Shown: positions 17,269 through 25,623, numbered from the stretch's first letter. The stretch: 64,000 nt of DNA from Gordonibacter faecis (GCF_030077735.1 NZ_JASJEU010000003.1:186001-250000); one strand, 5' to 3'. Program-made: numbers and translations. The notes: generated from the letters alone by a model not told the origin.

Positions 17269-18609
17269 TTACTGCGCAACAAGTTCCCCCGATAGAGCAT
17301 ACAAAAGCGCCCCAACAATAATAATGACCAGACAAGCCGCCATATCCCTTTCAACTGGCACCGAGGCAAACCGCGGCACCAGACGAACAAGGGGACGTCG
17401 ATCTGATAGCGTAAAAAGAAACGGTCCGATCATGAGCAGCGCTATACTGCCATAAGCCATGAGGCGCGCCCACAAAGTTGAACCCATCTGAATCGACTCA
17501 GCAGAGGGGTTAATAGCACTGTTAAATGCCGCCACACAAAAGAAGGCAAAGAAAAGAACAAGGGCCACATCCCAGATAACGCCAACGGGAAACGGAATAC
17601 GCGCAAGAAAACTTCCGAACACGGTGCGCGGGACGCGGCTCCCCTTTACGCGGCCAGAAGGAACTATGGGCTTTTCGCCGTCACTGCCTCCTGTGGAGGT
17701 AAGCGTGGTTTGCACGGTGGGGTTGAAAGAACCGCTGGCTCCTGAGGCAAAGCGTGGCACTTCATAGGCTGCGGACGCAGTGCCCAAAAACGCACTGTCG
17801 GGCACCACGGTTGCCGCCGCTTCGCAGAACGCGCGCTTCAGCTCGGATGCGCTCGCAAACCTATCAGCTGGATCGAACGCAGCGGCACGTTCTATCACGG
17901 CGCGAAATGGCTCGGGCAGCCCTTCTTCCCGAAAGTCCGCTTTACGCGCCTTCGCATCAGGCGTTTTTTCGGTTAGGCAGAAATAGAGCAGCATTCCAAG
18001 CGCATACACGTCCGAACGCACATCGGTTTGACCGAACCCAAACTGCTCAGGCGGCGCGTAGGCCCTCGTCCCGAAGTGGCGCGTGTCTTCGTCAGAGTCT
18101 TCCTTGAACGCACGGGCGATGCCAAAATCAATGATAGTCATGCTATCGCGCGACAACATGATATTGGAAGGCTTGAGGTCACGATGGATAAGTGGCACAT
18201 CAAACCCTTCGTGCAGTTCGGTCACCGCATCACAGAGGCGCGGAAAAACGTCACACGCAAGCGCGATGGAGGGGTCGCAGCGATACACCACTTCAGCCAA
18301 GGTCTCGCCACCCACGTACTCCATCACCACGACAAGCTTTCCGCCCACGTCGTAGCAATCCATAATGTGCGGCAGATAGCGAAAGCGGCGCCCAGCCTTT
18401 TGAGCTGCACAGATACGCTCATACGCAATCCCAAGCCCCGCGTCTCGGTCAATGGCCTTGCGAACGAAGGGGCCTAATTCTGCCCCATTTTCGCCCTTGA
18501 AGTACACGCGTTCCGTGGTTTCAAAGGGACTGCTTTTCAGCACGACGTCTGTCCGGTAGCAGGCATCGCGCGCAAGGGTATCGAGGTGTTCGGCAAGTTC
18601 GTCAGACAT
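17269..18609 (-). CDS. membrane-anchored Ser/Thr protein kinase
   Basis: This is a 446-residue Hanks-type kinase. The catalytic Lys is probably K51 (FVRKAI). The catalytic loop HRDLKPSN is at residues 142-149, the DFG motif at 161-163, and the APPEQFG substrate loop and SDVYALG motif follow. The canonical glycine loop is weak. After a Ser/Thr-rich linker there are four C-terminal hydrophobic helices (VIWDVALVLFFAFFCVAAF and others), so the kinase sits in the membrane with a small C-terminal sensor part. No ribosome binding site precedes ATG 18609, but CATACT lies exactly 6 nt upstream, suggesting a leaderless mRNA. An HTH protein and a lipoprotein gene follow upstream on the same strand. Confidence 0.88.
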   Translation of the reverse strand: MSDELAEHLDTLARDACYRTDVVLKSSPFETTERVYFKGENGAELGPFVRKAIDRDAGLGIAYERICAAQKAGRRFRYLPHIMDCYDVGGKLVVVMEYVGGETLAEVVYRCDPSIALACDVFPRLCDAVTELHEGFDVPLIHRDLKPSNIMLSRDSMTIIDFGIARAFKEDSDEDTRHFGTRAYAPPEQFGFGQTDVRSDVYALGMLLYFCLTEKTPDAKARKADFREEGLPEPFRAVIERAAAFDPADRFASASELKRAFCEAAATVVPDSAFLGTASAAYEVPRFASGASGSFNPTVQTTLTSTGGSDGEKPIVPSGRVKGSRVPRTVFGSFLARIPFPVGVIWDVALVLFFAFFCVAAFNSAINPSAESIQMGSTLWARLMAYGSIALLMIGPFLFTLSDRRPLVRLVPRFASVPVERDMAACLVIIIVGALLYALSGELVAQ

Positions 18610-18615
18610 AACAGC

Positions 18616-18621
18616 AGTATG
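18616..18621 (-). promoter_or_regulatory. -10 box giving a leaderless kinase transcript
   Basis: CATACT on the minus strand ends 6 nt before ATG 18609, so +1 would be the A of the start codon. No clear -35 is seen. Confidence 0.4.
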
Positions 18622-18684
18622 GTACCAGAAGCCGCACAGTACGCGTCGCGCGAACCGCCAAAGCAGCTGCGGCGCCCAGAGCTT

Positions 18685-19146
18685 TCAGCAAATGGTGTCC
18701 TCGCCGAAGCGGTAGAGTTCTTCGTCGGTCTTTTGGAGGGTGTAGCCGTGGTCGAGGCAGAAGATAATGATGGCGTCGCGGCGGTCTTTGCAGTAGAGCT
18801 GGTTTGCGCCGGCAGCTTGCAACAGCCGGTCGGCTTCCTTTAGTGTGAGTCCCATGGCGAACGCAAGCTGCAACACCTTATTGCGCGAAGCGCCGCGCTG
18901 CCCCATGAATATCTGATACCCAAACGTGTCATTAAGCCCCGCCTTGCGTACGATGTCTGATCGCTCAAACCCCTTTTCGTCAAGCAAATACTGAAGATAC
19001 TCCGAAAGGCTGCGCTTAGTCAGCCGATGCCTCTCAGCAAAACTACGCGGATCAGGAGCCGCCAACAACTCCTGAAGCAGTTCTTCAGTTAAAGGCTCTC
19101 TCACGCGCCGTTTCCTTCTTTTCTTTGGTTGAGGGTTTCGTTTCAT
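18685..19146 (-). CDS. XRE-like helix-turn-helix protein next to the kinase
   Basis: This is a 153-residue protein. The basic N-terminus (KKRRKRRVRE) is followed by about 55 residues of helices. A Cro/CI-like HTH then follows (FERSDIVRKAGLNDTFGYQIFMGQRGASRNKVLQLAFAMGLTL read in parts). The C-terminal tail carries a CKDRRDAIIIFCLDHGYTL segment. It resembles small HTH proteins found beside Ser/Thr kinases in Coriobacteria and may be the kinase's substrate or output. That link is inferred only from adjacency. No strong ribosome binding site precedes ATG 19146. Confidence 0.7.
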   Translation of the reverse strand: MKRNPQPKKRRKRRVREPLTEELLQELLAAPDPRSFAERHRLTKRSLSEYLQYLLDEKGFERSDIVRKAGLNDTFGYQIFMGQRGASRNKVLQLAFAMGLTLKEADRLLQAAGANQLYCKDRRDAIIIFCLDHGYTLQKTDEELYRFGEDTIC

Positions 19147-19205
19147 GGTATCAGATCGATGTAACAAGGGCGTTGGAGCAGCACAACGCCCTTGCACACA
19201 CTTCT

Positions 19206-19706
19206 CTACGCCTGAGCGACGGAGAACGTTTTTTCTGCAAGTACTGCGTCACTAAAGCTAATAAGTTCGGTGCATTCCACGCTCACATCAGACTGATCGT
19301 CAAGTAAATACGCCCACTGTACTGTAGTAGTGGCACCCGGCTTGATCTCATTCATCGTGCTTTGGCTATCGATATCATTCACGATTGCCGAATCAAGTTG
19401 CACCCCATTCTGAAAACACTTTGCAGAAATAGCTACAACAAAAGACGTTGCTTTTTCTGAATTATTCGCAAACGTATAGGTGACAACGATAGCAGGTTTT
19501 CCAGAATAATCCGAAGTCACCTGACAATCATCGATTGTGACCGCATACTTTGAATCAGCTTGTTCCTGCTGCTGAGCAGGCTCGGGAGGTGTGGGATCGG
19601 AAGTTTTTTCATTTTCCACTGAAGATCCTCCGGATGAACAGCCGAACAGCATCATGCATCCGGCCAACGAGGCCGCGAGCACCACCCTGGCGATAGACTT
19701 TTTCAT
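19206..19706 (-). CDS. DUF5067-type lipoprotein
   Basis: This is a 166-residue secreted lipoprotein. The signal peptide of about 23 residues ends in a lipobox (LFGCSS, Cys at about residue 23), followed by a Ser/Pro/Glu-rich linker. An immunoglobulin-like beta domain follows, typical of DUF5067/DUF4352 proteins (AIVVTYTFANNSEKATSFVV, CFQNGVQLDSAIV, IKPGATTTVQWAYLL). Such domains are anchored outside the membrane and have no assigned function. The start at 19706 has a GAAGGAGAG site. Together with the HTH protein and kinase downstream it may form a surface-sensing unit. Confidence 0.8.
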   Translation of the reverse strand: MKKSIARVVLAASLAGCMMLFGCSSGGSSVENEKTSDPTPPEPAQQQEQADSKYAVTIDDCQVTSDYSGKPAIVVTYTFANNSEKATSFVVAISAKCFQNGVQLDSAIVNDIDSQSTMNEIKPGATTTVQWAYLLDDQSDVSVECTELISFSDAVLAEKTFSVAQA

Positions 19707-19837
19707 AGCACATCTCTCCTTCGTGTAAGTAAATCCCCTTGTATGAGTAGCTTCTTCGAAGCAGCAACCATGCTAGTGAAATGCAAGGGTGGATTCATTA
19801 GCTGCCAGCTAAGTTCTCGCAGACGGCAAGCATGACG

Positions 19838-19860
19838 AAGGCCCGCGTGAGGCGGGCCTT
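19838..19860. terminator. GC-rich terminator hairpin
   Basis: Arms AAGGCCCGC and GCGGGCCTT enclose a 5-nt loop, between the end of the aldo/keto reductase gene (minus) and the lipoprotein's upstream region. It serves as the likely end of the reductase transcript; the T-tract is short. Confidence 0.6.
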
Positions 19861-19891
19861 CTGGGGAAGTGCGGTTGGTGTTTGCTATCGC

Positions 19892-20752
19892 TTAGAAGTC
19901 GATGGTGTCGGGGTCGAGGCCGCTTTGGCCGAGAGGGTCTAACTCGTCGATGCGCTGGAGGTCTTCGTCGGTGAGATTGAACCAGAAAATGCGCGCGTTT
20001 TCCGAAATGCGGCTTGCGTCCGTGGACTTCGGCAGCGGGATAGCGCGACGCTGGAGGCACCAGCGCAGGCACAGCTGCGCCACCGTGCAACCGTAGCTGG
20101 CAGCGATGTCGATGAGCAGTTGGTTTTCAAGCACGCGTCCGCTGCCGAGTGGCGACCACGCCTCCACCACGATGTTGTGGCGATTGCAGAAATCGCGCGT
20201 GACCTCTTGGTTGCACCCGGGGTGGAGCTCAATCTGGTTCACCATGGGCAGTATTTCCGCCGCATCCATGAGGGGCTCCAGGTGATGCGGCTTGAAGTTG
20301 CTCACGCCGATTGCGCGCACCTTGCCATCCAGGTAGAGCGACTCAAGCGCCCGCCACGTTTCCTGATTGGTGCGCTGCCAATCGGCATCCGCGCCCTGAG
20401 CGGCCGGCCAGTGGATGAGGTAAAGATCCAGGTAATCGAGGTGAAGCTTGGCGCGCGATTCTTCGAACGCCTTCAACGTGGCATCATAACCACGGCTGTC
20501 GTTCCACACCTTCGTGGTGACAAACAACTCTTCGCGCGGAATGTCGGCTGTGGCAAGAGCCTTACCCACCGTCTCTTCATTGCCGTACGCTGCCGCTGTG
20601 TCGATGTGACGATATCCGTCGGCGAGCGCCTGATGCAACGCCTCAAGCCCCGTCTCGCCATCAGGCATTTTCCACGTTCCAAAGCCCACGCAGGGAATGC
20701 TATATCCGTTGCGCATCTCAATGCGATCCTTCGCACTCTGTAATTCCGCCAT
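19892..20752 (-). CDS. aldo/keto reductase
   Basis: This 286-residue NAD(P)H-dependent oxidoreductase has a TIM-barrel fold. It shows the family signatures GYRHIDTAAAYGNEETVG (catalytic Asp and Tyr), the catalytic Lys region (FVTTKVW), a conserved IHWP motif, VRAIGVSNF, and the nucleotide-binding LPKSTDASRI. The start at 20752 follows GAGGAGG, whereas an upstream in-frame ATG has no site. It reduces aldehydes or ketones, but the physiological substrate is not evident. It is monocistronic, with a hairpin terminator at 19838-19860. Confidence 0.93.
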   Translation of the reverse strand: MAELQSAKDRIEMRNGYSIPCVGFGTWKMPDGETGLEALHQALADGYRHIDTAAAYGNEETVGKALATADIPREELFVTTKVWNDSRGYDATLKAFEESRAKLHLDYLDLYLIHWPAAQGADADWQRTNQETWRALESLYLDGKVRAIGVSNFKPHHLEPLMDAAEILPMVNQIELHPGCNQEVTRDFCNRHNIVVEAWSPLGSGRVLENQLLIDIAASYGCTVAQLCLRWCLQRRAIPLPKSTDASRISENARIFWFNLTDEDLQRIDELDPLGQSGLDPDTIDF

Positions 20753-20880
20753 AGTGCCTCCTCTATCACAGGCGCCGACACACCGCCAAGCGCCATCCAT
20801 CACAACAGGACAACGATACGACCCCTGAGCAAGCAGTCACCGAACTGTGCGAAGATTGTTGGTGAAGAGAAACGCGAACG

Positions 20881-21255
20881 TTACTCGTCGATGAGGTGGC
20901 GGGTGGCTTTGAGGTGGGCGCGGTGGCGTTTGTCGGCGAGGCGACGTTCACGGGCGTGGCGAGAAGGCTTGGTTGCACGGCGCACCTTGGGAGGCACTGC
21001 GCGGCGAGTGAATTCGGCGCGCAGCTTCTGAAGGCAGAGCTGACGGTTGCGAAACTGGCTGCGCGATTCACGTGACACTACCGTTATGCCACTTGGCAGG
21101 TGCGTCATACGCACGGCAGAGTCTGTAGTGTTCACGCACTGTCCACCGGGGCCGCTTGCACGGAACGCCTGAATCTCACAATCACGCTCAAGTTCGTCAA
21201 GCGGAAGCGCCGCCCAACAGGCAAAGTCTCGATATGTCGGATGGTTCGATTCCAT
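20881..21255 (-). CDS. ArfB/YaeJ-like peptidyl-tRNA hydrolase (GGQ domain)
   Basis: This 124-residue protein contains the release-factor catalytic motif GGQ within RASGPGGQCVNTTDSAVR. A basic C-terminal tail follows (SRHARERRLADKRHRAHLKA), as in ArfB-type factors that enter the mRNA channel of stalled ribosomes and free the nascent chain. It lacks the codon-recognition domains of RF1 and RF2. ATG 21255 has no ribosome binding site, but an extended -10 (TGCTATGAT) ends exactly 6 nt upstream, so a leaderless mRNA is likely. It could alternatively be an RF-H-like protein. Confidence 0.82.
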   Translation of the reverse strand: MESNHPTYRDFACWAALPLDELERDCEIQAFRASGPGGQCVNTTDSAVRMTHLPSGITVVSRESRSQFRNRQLCLQKLRAEFTRRAVPPKVRRATKPSRHARERRLADKRHRAHLKATRHLIDE

Positions 21256-21261
21256 GCCTCT

Positions 21262-21270
21262 ATCATAGCA
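21262..21270 (-). promoter_or_regulatory. extended -10 promoter, leaderless ArfB-like gene
   Basis: TGCTATGAT on the minus strand places +1 at 21255, the A of the start codon. Confidence 0.5.
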
Positions 21271-21663
21271 CGCACAGTGTACCCCGATGCTTCACGTGAA
21301 AATCGTTCGTTGTCTGTCACCGCAAATCACGCAAGCCAAAGAGCACAAGAGAGACAGGGAACAACCCGTAGAAGTCCAATCCGCGACGGCGCGAGATGCC
21401 CAGTCCCTTTAGAGGTGAGATCCGCGCAGCCGCCAGGCAAAGAACGCAATAATGACCTGCGTTTTCGCGCTTCGCGCGAACGGCGCTCTGGAGAACGCCG
21501 CTACGGGGGTTATCCCTATCGCAAGACAATGCCTACAAGCCAGCCAGCCCGCGTCGTAAGGTAAAGGATGCGAGAAAAGTCGTGGCGTAATAGCCAGCGT
21601 GAAGTGCGTCACACTTTTGTGCAGCGGAAAGGGGGCTTTTGTTACAGCCCCCTGAACCTGCCG
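21271..21663. other. intergenic region of about 390 bp
   Basis: No convincing gene is present. The region holds a hairpin with arms TTCGCGC and GCGCGAA around 21464-21481 and, at its right end, the terminator of the acyl-CoA synthetase (21631-21652). Short open frames on both strands have no start signals or recognisable content. Confidence 0.4.
21631..21652 (-). terminator. intrinsic terminator of the 21.6-30.3 kb operon
   Basis: On the minus strand the arms GGGGGCT and AGCCCCC with an 8-nt loop are followed by TTTCC. It lies 12 nt past the stop of the first acyl-CoA synthetase. Confidence 0.75.
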
Positions 21664-23337
21664 CTAATCTTTGATGCCGTCGTTGGTGCGGATTAGTTTG
21701 CGTTTGATTTTGCCGCCGATGGTTTTGGGGAGTTCGTCGGTGAATTCGACAACGCGCGGGTACTTGTAGGGCGCGGTCGTCTTCTTTACGTGGTTCTGAA
21801 GCTCTTTCACCAGTTCATCGGAGGGTTCCCAGCCTTTTGCCAGCACGACGGTGGCTTTGACCACCTTGCCACGGATGGGGTCGGGTGCGGCGGTGACGGC
21901 GCATTCCACGACGGCGGGGTGCTCGATGAGCGCACTTTCCACCTCGAAGGGGCCGATGCGATAGCCCGAGCACTTGATGACGTCGTCGTTGCGACCCACG
22001 AAGAAGCAGTAGCCATCCGAGTCGCGCCACGCCATGTCGTGCAGGTTGTAGTACTCCCCACCCACAGCCTCACGCGTGCGCTCTTCGTCCTGGTAGTAGC
22101 CCACAAACAGACCTGGCGGGTAGGCCTCTTTGAGACCAGTTACGCAAATGGCGCCCTCTTCGCCATCGGGCACTTCCTGACCGTCGTCATCCAGCAGCTT
22201 GATGTTCAGCAGCGGAGACGGCTTCCCCATGGAGCCCGGCCGCGGCTCAATCCACGGGAACGTGGCCAGCAGCACAGGACCCTCCGTCTGACCGAAGCCC
22301 TCGCGAATCTTCTTGCCGGTCAGACGCTCCCACGCAAGCGTAACCTCGGCATTCAGCGGCTCGCCGGCCGTGGCAAAGTTGTGCACGCTCGACAGGTCGT
22401 AGGCGCTCACGTCCTCCTGCAGCATAAAGCGATACATCGTCGGCGGCGCACAGAAGGTAGTCAGTTGGTAGTCCTGAATCTTTTGCAAAAGCTTCGTCGG
22501 CACGAATTTGTCCATGTCATAGGCGAAAATGGTGGCACCGGCAATCCACTGGCCGTAGATCTTACCCCAACCAAACTTCGCCCAACCACTGTCAGTCACA
22601 GACATGTGGAGCATGTTTTCCTCCACCTGCAGCCAATACTTCGCCGTGATGATGTGCCCCAGCGGATGTGCAAAGTTGTGGCACACCGCCTTCGCCATGC
22701 CGGTGGTGCCGGAAGTGAAGTAGATGAGCATGATGTCTTTCGACGTGACACCCGCCTCACCCGTCGGGCGCTCGAATTCGTCAGACTCGCCCGCAATCAA
22801 CTCATCAAACGGCGTCCATCCCGCGCGCTCCCCCGCCACAATGATGCGGTTCTCAATGGAGGGCGACTCGGGCAGCGCCTCTTCAGTCTGCCCACACACG
22901 TAGTCGTCATTCACGCACACCATCATCTTCACCTGTGCGGAGTTGGCGCGATACGCGATGTCCTTCTTCGTGAGCTGCAACGACGCCGGAATAATGGTGG
23001 CTCCCAGCTTGCAAAGCGCCACCGCACACACCCAATACTCCCAGCGACGACGCAAAATCATCATGACCACGTCACCCTTGCCGATGCCCAGCTTACGGAA
23101 AGCATTAGCCGCCTGGTTCGACAAGCGAGACAGGTCGGTGAACGTAAACGTACGCTCGCCGTCGTGGTCATCGCACCACACCAGCGCACGCTTCTCCGGC
23201 TCGACGCGCGCCCACTCGTCCACCACGTCAAACCCAAAGTTAAACGCCTCAGGCACGTTGATCTGGAAGTTCTCGTAGAAGTCCTCGTATGAGTCGAAAT
23301 CAATGCGGGGACAATACTTATTCAGGATGTAGTTCAC
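21664..23337 (-). CDS. AMP-forming acyl-CoA synthetase 1
   Basis: This 557-residue member of the ANL superfamily activates a carboxylic acid to its acyl-CoA with ATP. Motifs are the P-loop YFTSGTTGMAKAV, the A5 region REGFGQTE, the A8 hinge GRNDDVIKCSGYRIGPFEVE, and the catalytic Lys near the end (LPKTIGGKIKRK). Overall it resembles medium-chain or aryl acyl-CoA synthetases. A GTG start at 23337 is used, without a strong site. It is closely related to the second synthetase at 27853-29631 and lies in the same direction as the Vor operon, so the two probably act on related acids. The substrate is not determinable. Confidence 0.92.
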   Translation of the reverse strand: MNYILNKYCPRIDFDSYEDFYENFQINVPEAFNFGFDVVDEWARVEPEKRALVWCDDHDGERTFTFTDLSRLSNQAANAFRKLGIGKGDVVMMILRRRWEYWVCAVALCKLGATIIPASLQLTKKDIAYRANSAQVKMMVCVNDDYVCGQTEEALPESPSIENRIIVAGERAGWTPFDELIAGESDEFERPTGEAGVTSKDIMLIYFTSGTTGMAKAVCHNFAHPLGHIITAKYWLQVEENMLHMSVTDSGWAKFGWGKIYGQWIAGATIFAYDMDKFVPTKLLQKIQDYQLTTFCAPPTMYRFMLQEDVSAYDLSSVHNFATAGEPLNAEVTLAWERLTGKKIREGFGQTEGPVLLATFPWIEPRPGSMGKPSPLLNIKLLDDDGQEVPDGEEGAICVTGLKEAYPPGLFVGYYQDEERTREAVGGEYYNLHDMAWRDSDGYCFFVGRNDDVIKCSGYRIGPFEVESALIEHPAVVECAVTAAPDPIRGKVVKATVVLAKGWEPSDELVKELQNHVKKTTAPYKYPRVVEFTDELPKTIGGKIKRKLIRTNDGIKD

Positions 23338-23418
23338 TGGTCGCGTTCTTTCTCTCTATCTCACAGGTTGAACTTCTCATCAGGTTGTTAATGACAAGTT
23401 CGCCACCAACAAAGTGCA

Positions 23419-23533
23419 GAGCATGGCGGGTGAGGGACGCCGCGCGCAGATTCCGCACGAGCCGAAACGTCCGACGGACGTTTCGTGCGAGCTCAGGACT
23501 GCCCGAGCACGGCGTTCCTCACCCGCCATGCTC
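23419..23533 (+). repeat. structured element, copy 1 (core 23451-23508)
   Basis: This is one of two copies of an element with a conserved 58-bp core. The outer stem joins 23419-23442 to 23510-23533 (24 pairs, one of them G-U on the plus strand). Inside are a hairpin with arms GAAACGTCC/GGACGTTTC and GCAC/GTGC, and a second hairpin GCTC...GAGC with two more pairs. It fills most of the gap between the first synthetase gene and the HTH-cupin gene. The other copy is at 56310-56423; the cores agree at 52 of 58 positions, but the outer stems are unrelated. No protein is encoded. Confidence 0.75.
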
Positions 23534-23543
23534 GTCCCGCAGG

Positions 23544-24095
23544 TCATTCAGCAATAATGGTGACGAACTTGGCAGGTACGTCTCCCCCACAGCGCTGTCC
23601 ATGCGGATACTCCGGGTTGAAGTAAATGCTATCGCCCGCATTCAGTTCAAACTCCTTATCACACCAGGTCACCACTACAGTACCCTCAAGCACCAAGTTG
23701 AACTCCTGCCCGGTGTGCGTCACCAGTTTCGCAGGTTCATCGGAGGGGTCAAGCACCACCAGAAGCGGCTGCATAATCTTGCCGGTGTAGCGCCATGCGA
23801 GGTCTTCGAAGTGATAGCCGGGGTAGCGGTCCACCTCGCGACCTTCGCCGTTCTTTACCACCTGATAGGTGTTGAGTTTTGCCGCCGTACCGGTAAGAAT
23901 CTCGGTGAACTCGACACCGAAGTGGTGTGCCATGTGATAAATGGCGGAGATGGGCACATCGTCACCCGTCTCTTCCCAGCGGACATACGTCTCCAAGGGT
24001 ACCTCAAGTTCGGCCGCCATTTCTTCGCGCGTGACATCGCACGCCTCGCGGAGGCCTTTTATACGCAGGCCAATCTCGGCCAATTCAGCTACCAT
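23544..24095 (-). CDS. HTH-cupin transcriptional regulator 1
   Basis: This 183-residue regulator has an N-terminal XRE-type HTH (GLRIKGLREACDVTREEM, then EVPLETYVRWEETG) and a C-terminal cupin barrel (HTGQEFNLVLEGTVVV, AGDSIYFNPEYPHG). The cupin probably senses a small acid or its CoA ester. ATG 24095 is preceded by GAAAGGAAC. It lies between the Vor operon and the first acyl-CoA synthetase and pairs with that synthetase, just as regulator 2 pairs with synthetase 2. It likely controls the acid-activation genes. Confidence 0.85.
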   Translation of the reverse strand: MVAELAEIGLRIKGLREACDVTREEMAAELEVPLETYVRWEETGDDVPISAIYHMAHHFGVEFTEILTGTAAKLNTYQVVKNGEGREVDRYPGYHFEDLAWRYTGKIMQPLLVVLDPSDEPAKLVTHTGQEFNLVLEGTVVVTWCDKEFELNAGDSIYFNPEYPHGQRCGGDVPAKFVTIIAE

Positions 24096-24150
24096 GAAGT
24101 TCCTTTCATCAATCACACGGTCTCCCAAACAAAAACTCGCAACTTTTCCT

Positions 24151-24234
24151 GCTGTCGCCGCTCGGGATCCTTCCCCTGCGGGACTAGCTTCGCGTCGCGA
24201 CTCCGGCGCTTCGCGCCTCCGCTCAGGATGACAA
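24151..24234. repeat. dispersed palindromic repeat of the TCATCCTGAGCG type
   Basis: On the minus strand it begins TGTCATCCTGAGCGGAGG and ends with a GAAGGATCCC segment, with a GGCGCGAAGCGCC-like hairpin inside. This matches a pattern repeated between genes in many bacterial genomes. It fills most of the gap between the HTH-cupin gene and the Vor gamma gene. No coding potential is seen. Confidence 0.55.
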
Positions 24235-24238
24235 GGGG

Positions 24239-24775
24239 TTACGCGTTCATGCCAATCTGTAGGGCCTTCTTGTTCATCTCGAGCATGGCGGCTTTGCTGG
24301 CGGGGACGCATTTCTCCATGGCTTTCCAGAGGGTTTCTTCTTCGCAGAAGTGCGTCTCGGCGTACAGCTTGCCGGCCATGATGATGTTCGCGAGCTTCTT
24401 GAAACCCGCCTCTTCGGCCAGCGCGGTGGCGGGAATGGCGCACATCTTCACGCCGGGGATCTCCGGAATGTTCAGGATGAGCGTGGAATCGGCCACCACA
24501 ACGCCGCCTTCAGCCACGCTATGCTCGAACTTGTCGAGCGAAGGCTGGTTCATAGCCACGAGTGCATTCGGCGCCAGCACCAGCGGGCTGCCGATAGGGT
24601 CGTCCGACAGGCACACGCTGCAGTTGGCGGTGCCGCCGCGCATCTCAGGGCCGTACGAGGGCAGCCACGACACCTCACGGTCCTCAATGAGGCCGGCGTA
24701 GGCAATCAGCTTGCCGGCGAACAGCACACCTTGGCCGCCGAAGCCTGCGAGCACAATGTTCAGGTTGCAGCTCAT
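24239..24775 (-). CDS. vorC: 2-oxoacid:ferredoxin oxidoreductase gamma subunit
   Basis: This 178-residue subunit has the family's N-terminal motif AGFGGQGVLFAGKL and the conserved SYGPEMRGGTANCSV. It forms part of the enzyme that oxidatively decarboxylates a 2-oxoacid to acyl-CoA with ferredoxin, or runs in reverse. The start at 24775 overlaps the stop of the beta-subunit gene (ATGA). It is the last gene of the Vor cluster. The symbol reflects family-level similarity to Vor/Kor-type complexes; the true 2-oxoacid is not proven. Confidence 0.85.
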   Translation of the reverse strand: MSCNLNIVLAGFGGQGVLFAGKLIAYAGLIEDREVSWLPSYGPEMRGGTANCSVCLSDDPIGSPLVLAPNALVAMNQPSLDKFEHSVAEGGVVVADSTLILNIPEIPGVKMCAIPATALAEEAGFKKLANIIMAGKLYAETHFCEEETLWKAMEKCVPASKAAMLEMNKKALQIGMNA

Positions 24776-25620
24776 TGCGCACTCCCTTCCGTCTGCGGAG
24801 CAGGGTTCGCAATAGGGCAGTCGGCCGCACGCGCCGCAGCAGCTTCCGCCGCATTCACAAAGCCATCGGCCACCACGTCTTTGTACACGCCCAGCGGATA
24901 GTACGGAAGCATGTTGGTGCGCATCCACTCAAACGAGTCTTGCGGTGTCAAACCCCAGTTTGTGGGGCACGTTGCCACCACTTCAACAAGCGAGTAGCCC
25001 ACGCCGTCAATCTGATTCTTGAACGCCTTCTTGATGGCTTTTTTCGCCTTGCGCACATTGCGCGGGCTGTCCACGGTCACGCGCTCCAGGTACGCTACGC
25101 CATCAAGCGAACTCAGCAGCTCACACACGCGAATGGGGAAACCCGCCTGAGCCGTGTCGCGGCCGTAGGGCGAGGTTTGCGTCACCTGGTTCGGCAGGCT
25201 GGTGGGAGCCATCTGGCCGCCCGTCATGCCGTAGATAGCGTTGTTGATGAAGATGACCGTGATATGCTCACCGCGCGTGGCGGCGTGAATGGTCTCGGCC
25301 ATACCGATGGAGGCGAGGTCGCCGTCACCCTGGTAGGCGAACACGACACCATCGGGATGCACACGCTTCACCGCGGTGGCCACCGCCGGGGCGCGGCCGT
25401 GCGCGGCCTCAATCATGTCGCAGCCGAAGAAGTCGTACGCCATAACCGAGCAGCCCACGGGCGCAACGCCGATGGCGTCGCCTTCCACGTCCAGCTCATC
25501 GAGGCATTCGGCCACCAGACGGTTCACAATACCATGCGAACAGCCGGGGCAGTAGTTTGTCACAACAGGCAACAGCGCATGGGGGCGCTCGAACACAACC
25601 TTCGTTTCCTTTTCAGCCAT
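24772..25620 (-). CDS. vorA: 2-oxoacid:ferredoxin oxidoreductase beta subunit (TPP-binding)
   Basis: This 282-residue subunit binds thiamine diphosphate. Visible motifs are CPGCSHGI (cluster/TPP region), GDGDLASIG followed by FINNAIYGMTGGQ (the GDG...NN thiamine motif), and a conserved APVGCSV. It starts 4 nt after the alpha-subunit gene and overlaps the gamma gene. Its beta-alpha arrangement as separate chains matches Vor/Kor-type enzymes rather than the single-chain pyruvate enzyme. Confidence 0.88.
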   Translation of the reverse strand: MAEKETKVVFERPHALLPVVTNYCPGCSHGIVNRLVAECLDELDVEGDAIGVAPVGCSVMAYDFFGCDMIEAAHGRAPAVATAVKRVHPDGVVFAYQGDGDLASIGMAETIHAATRGEHITVIFINNAIYGMTGGQMAPTSLPNQVTQTSPYGRDTAQAGFPIRVCELLSSLDGVAYLERVTVDSPRNVRKAKKAIKKAFKNQIDGVGYSLVEVVATCPTNWGLTPQDSFEWMRTNMLPYYPLGVYKDVVADGFVNAAEAAAARAADCPIANPAPQTEGSAQ

Positions 25621-25623
25621 GGT

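Noticed and set aside
21464..21481. hairpin TTCGCGC/GCGCGAA as a riboswitch
   Set aside because: It is a simple short stem with no surrounding conserved structure and no adjacent gene start.
21790..23292. 500-codon plus-strand open frame opposite acyl-CoA synthetase 1
   Set aside because: Same shadow effect; a similar frame occurs opposite synthetase 2 (27742-29274).
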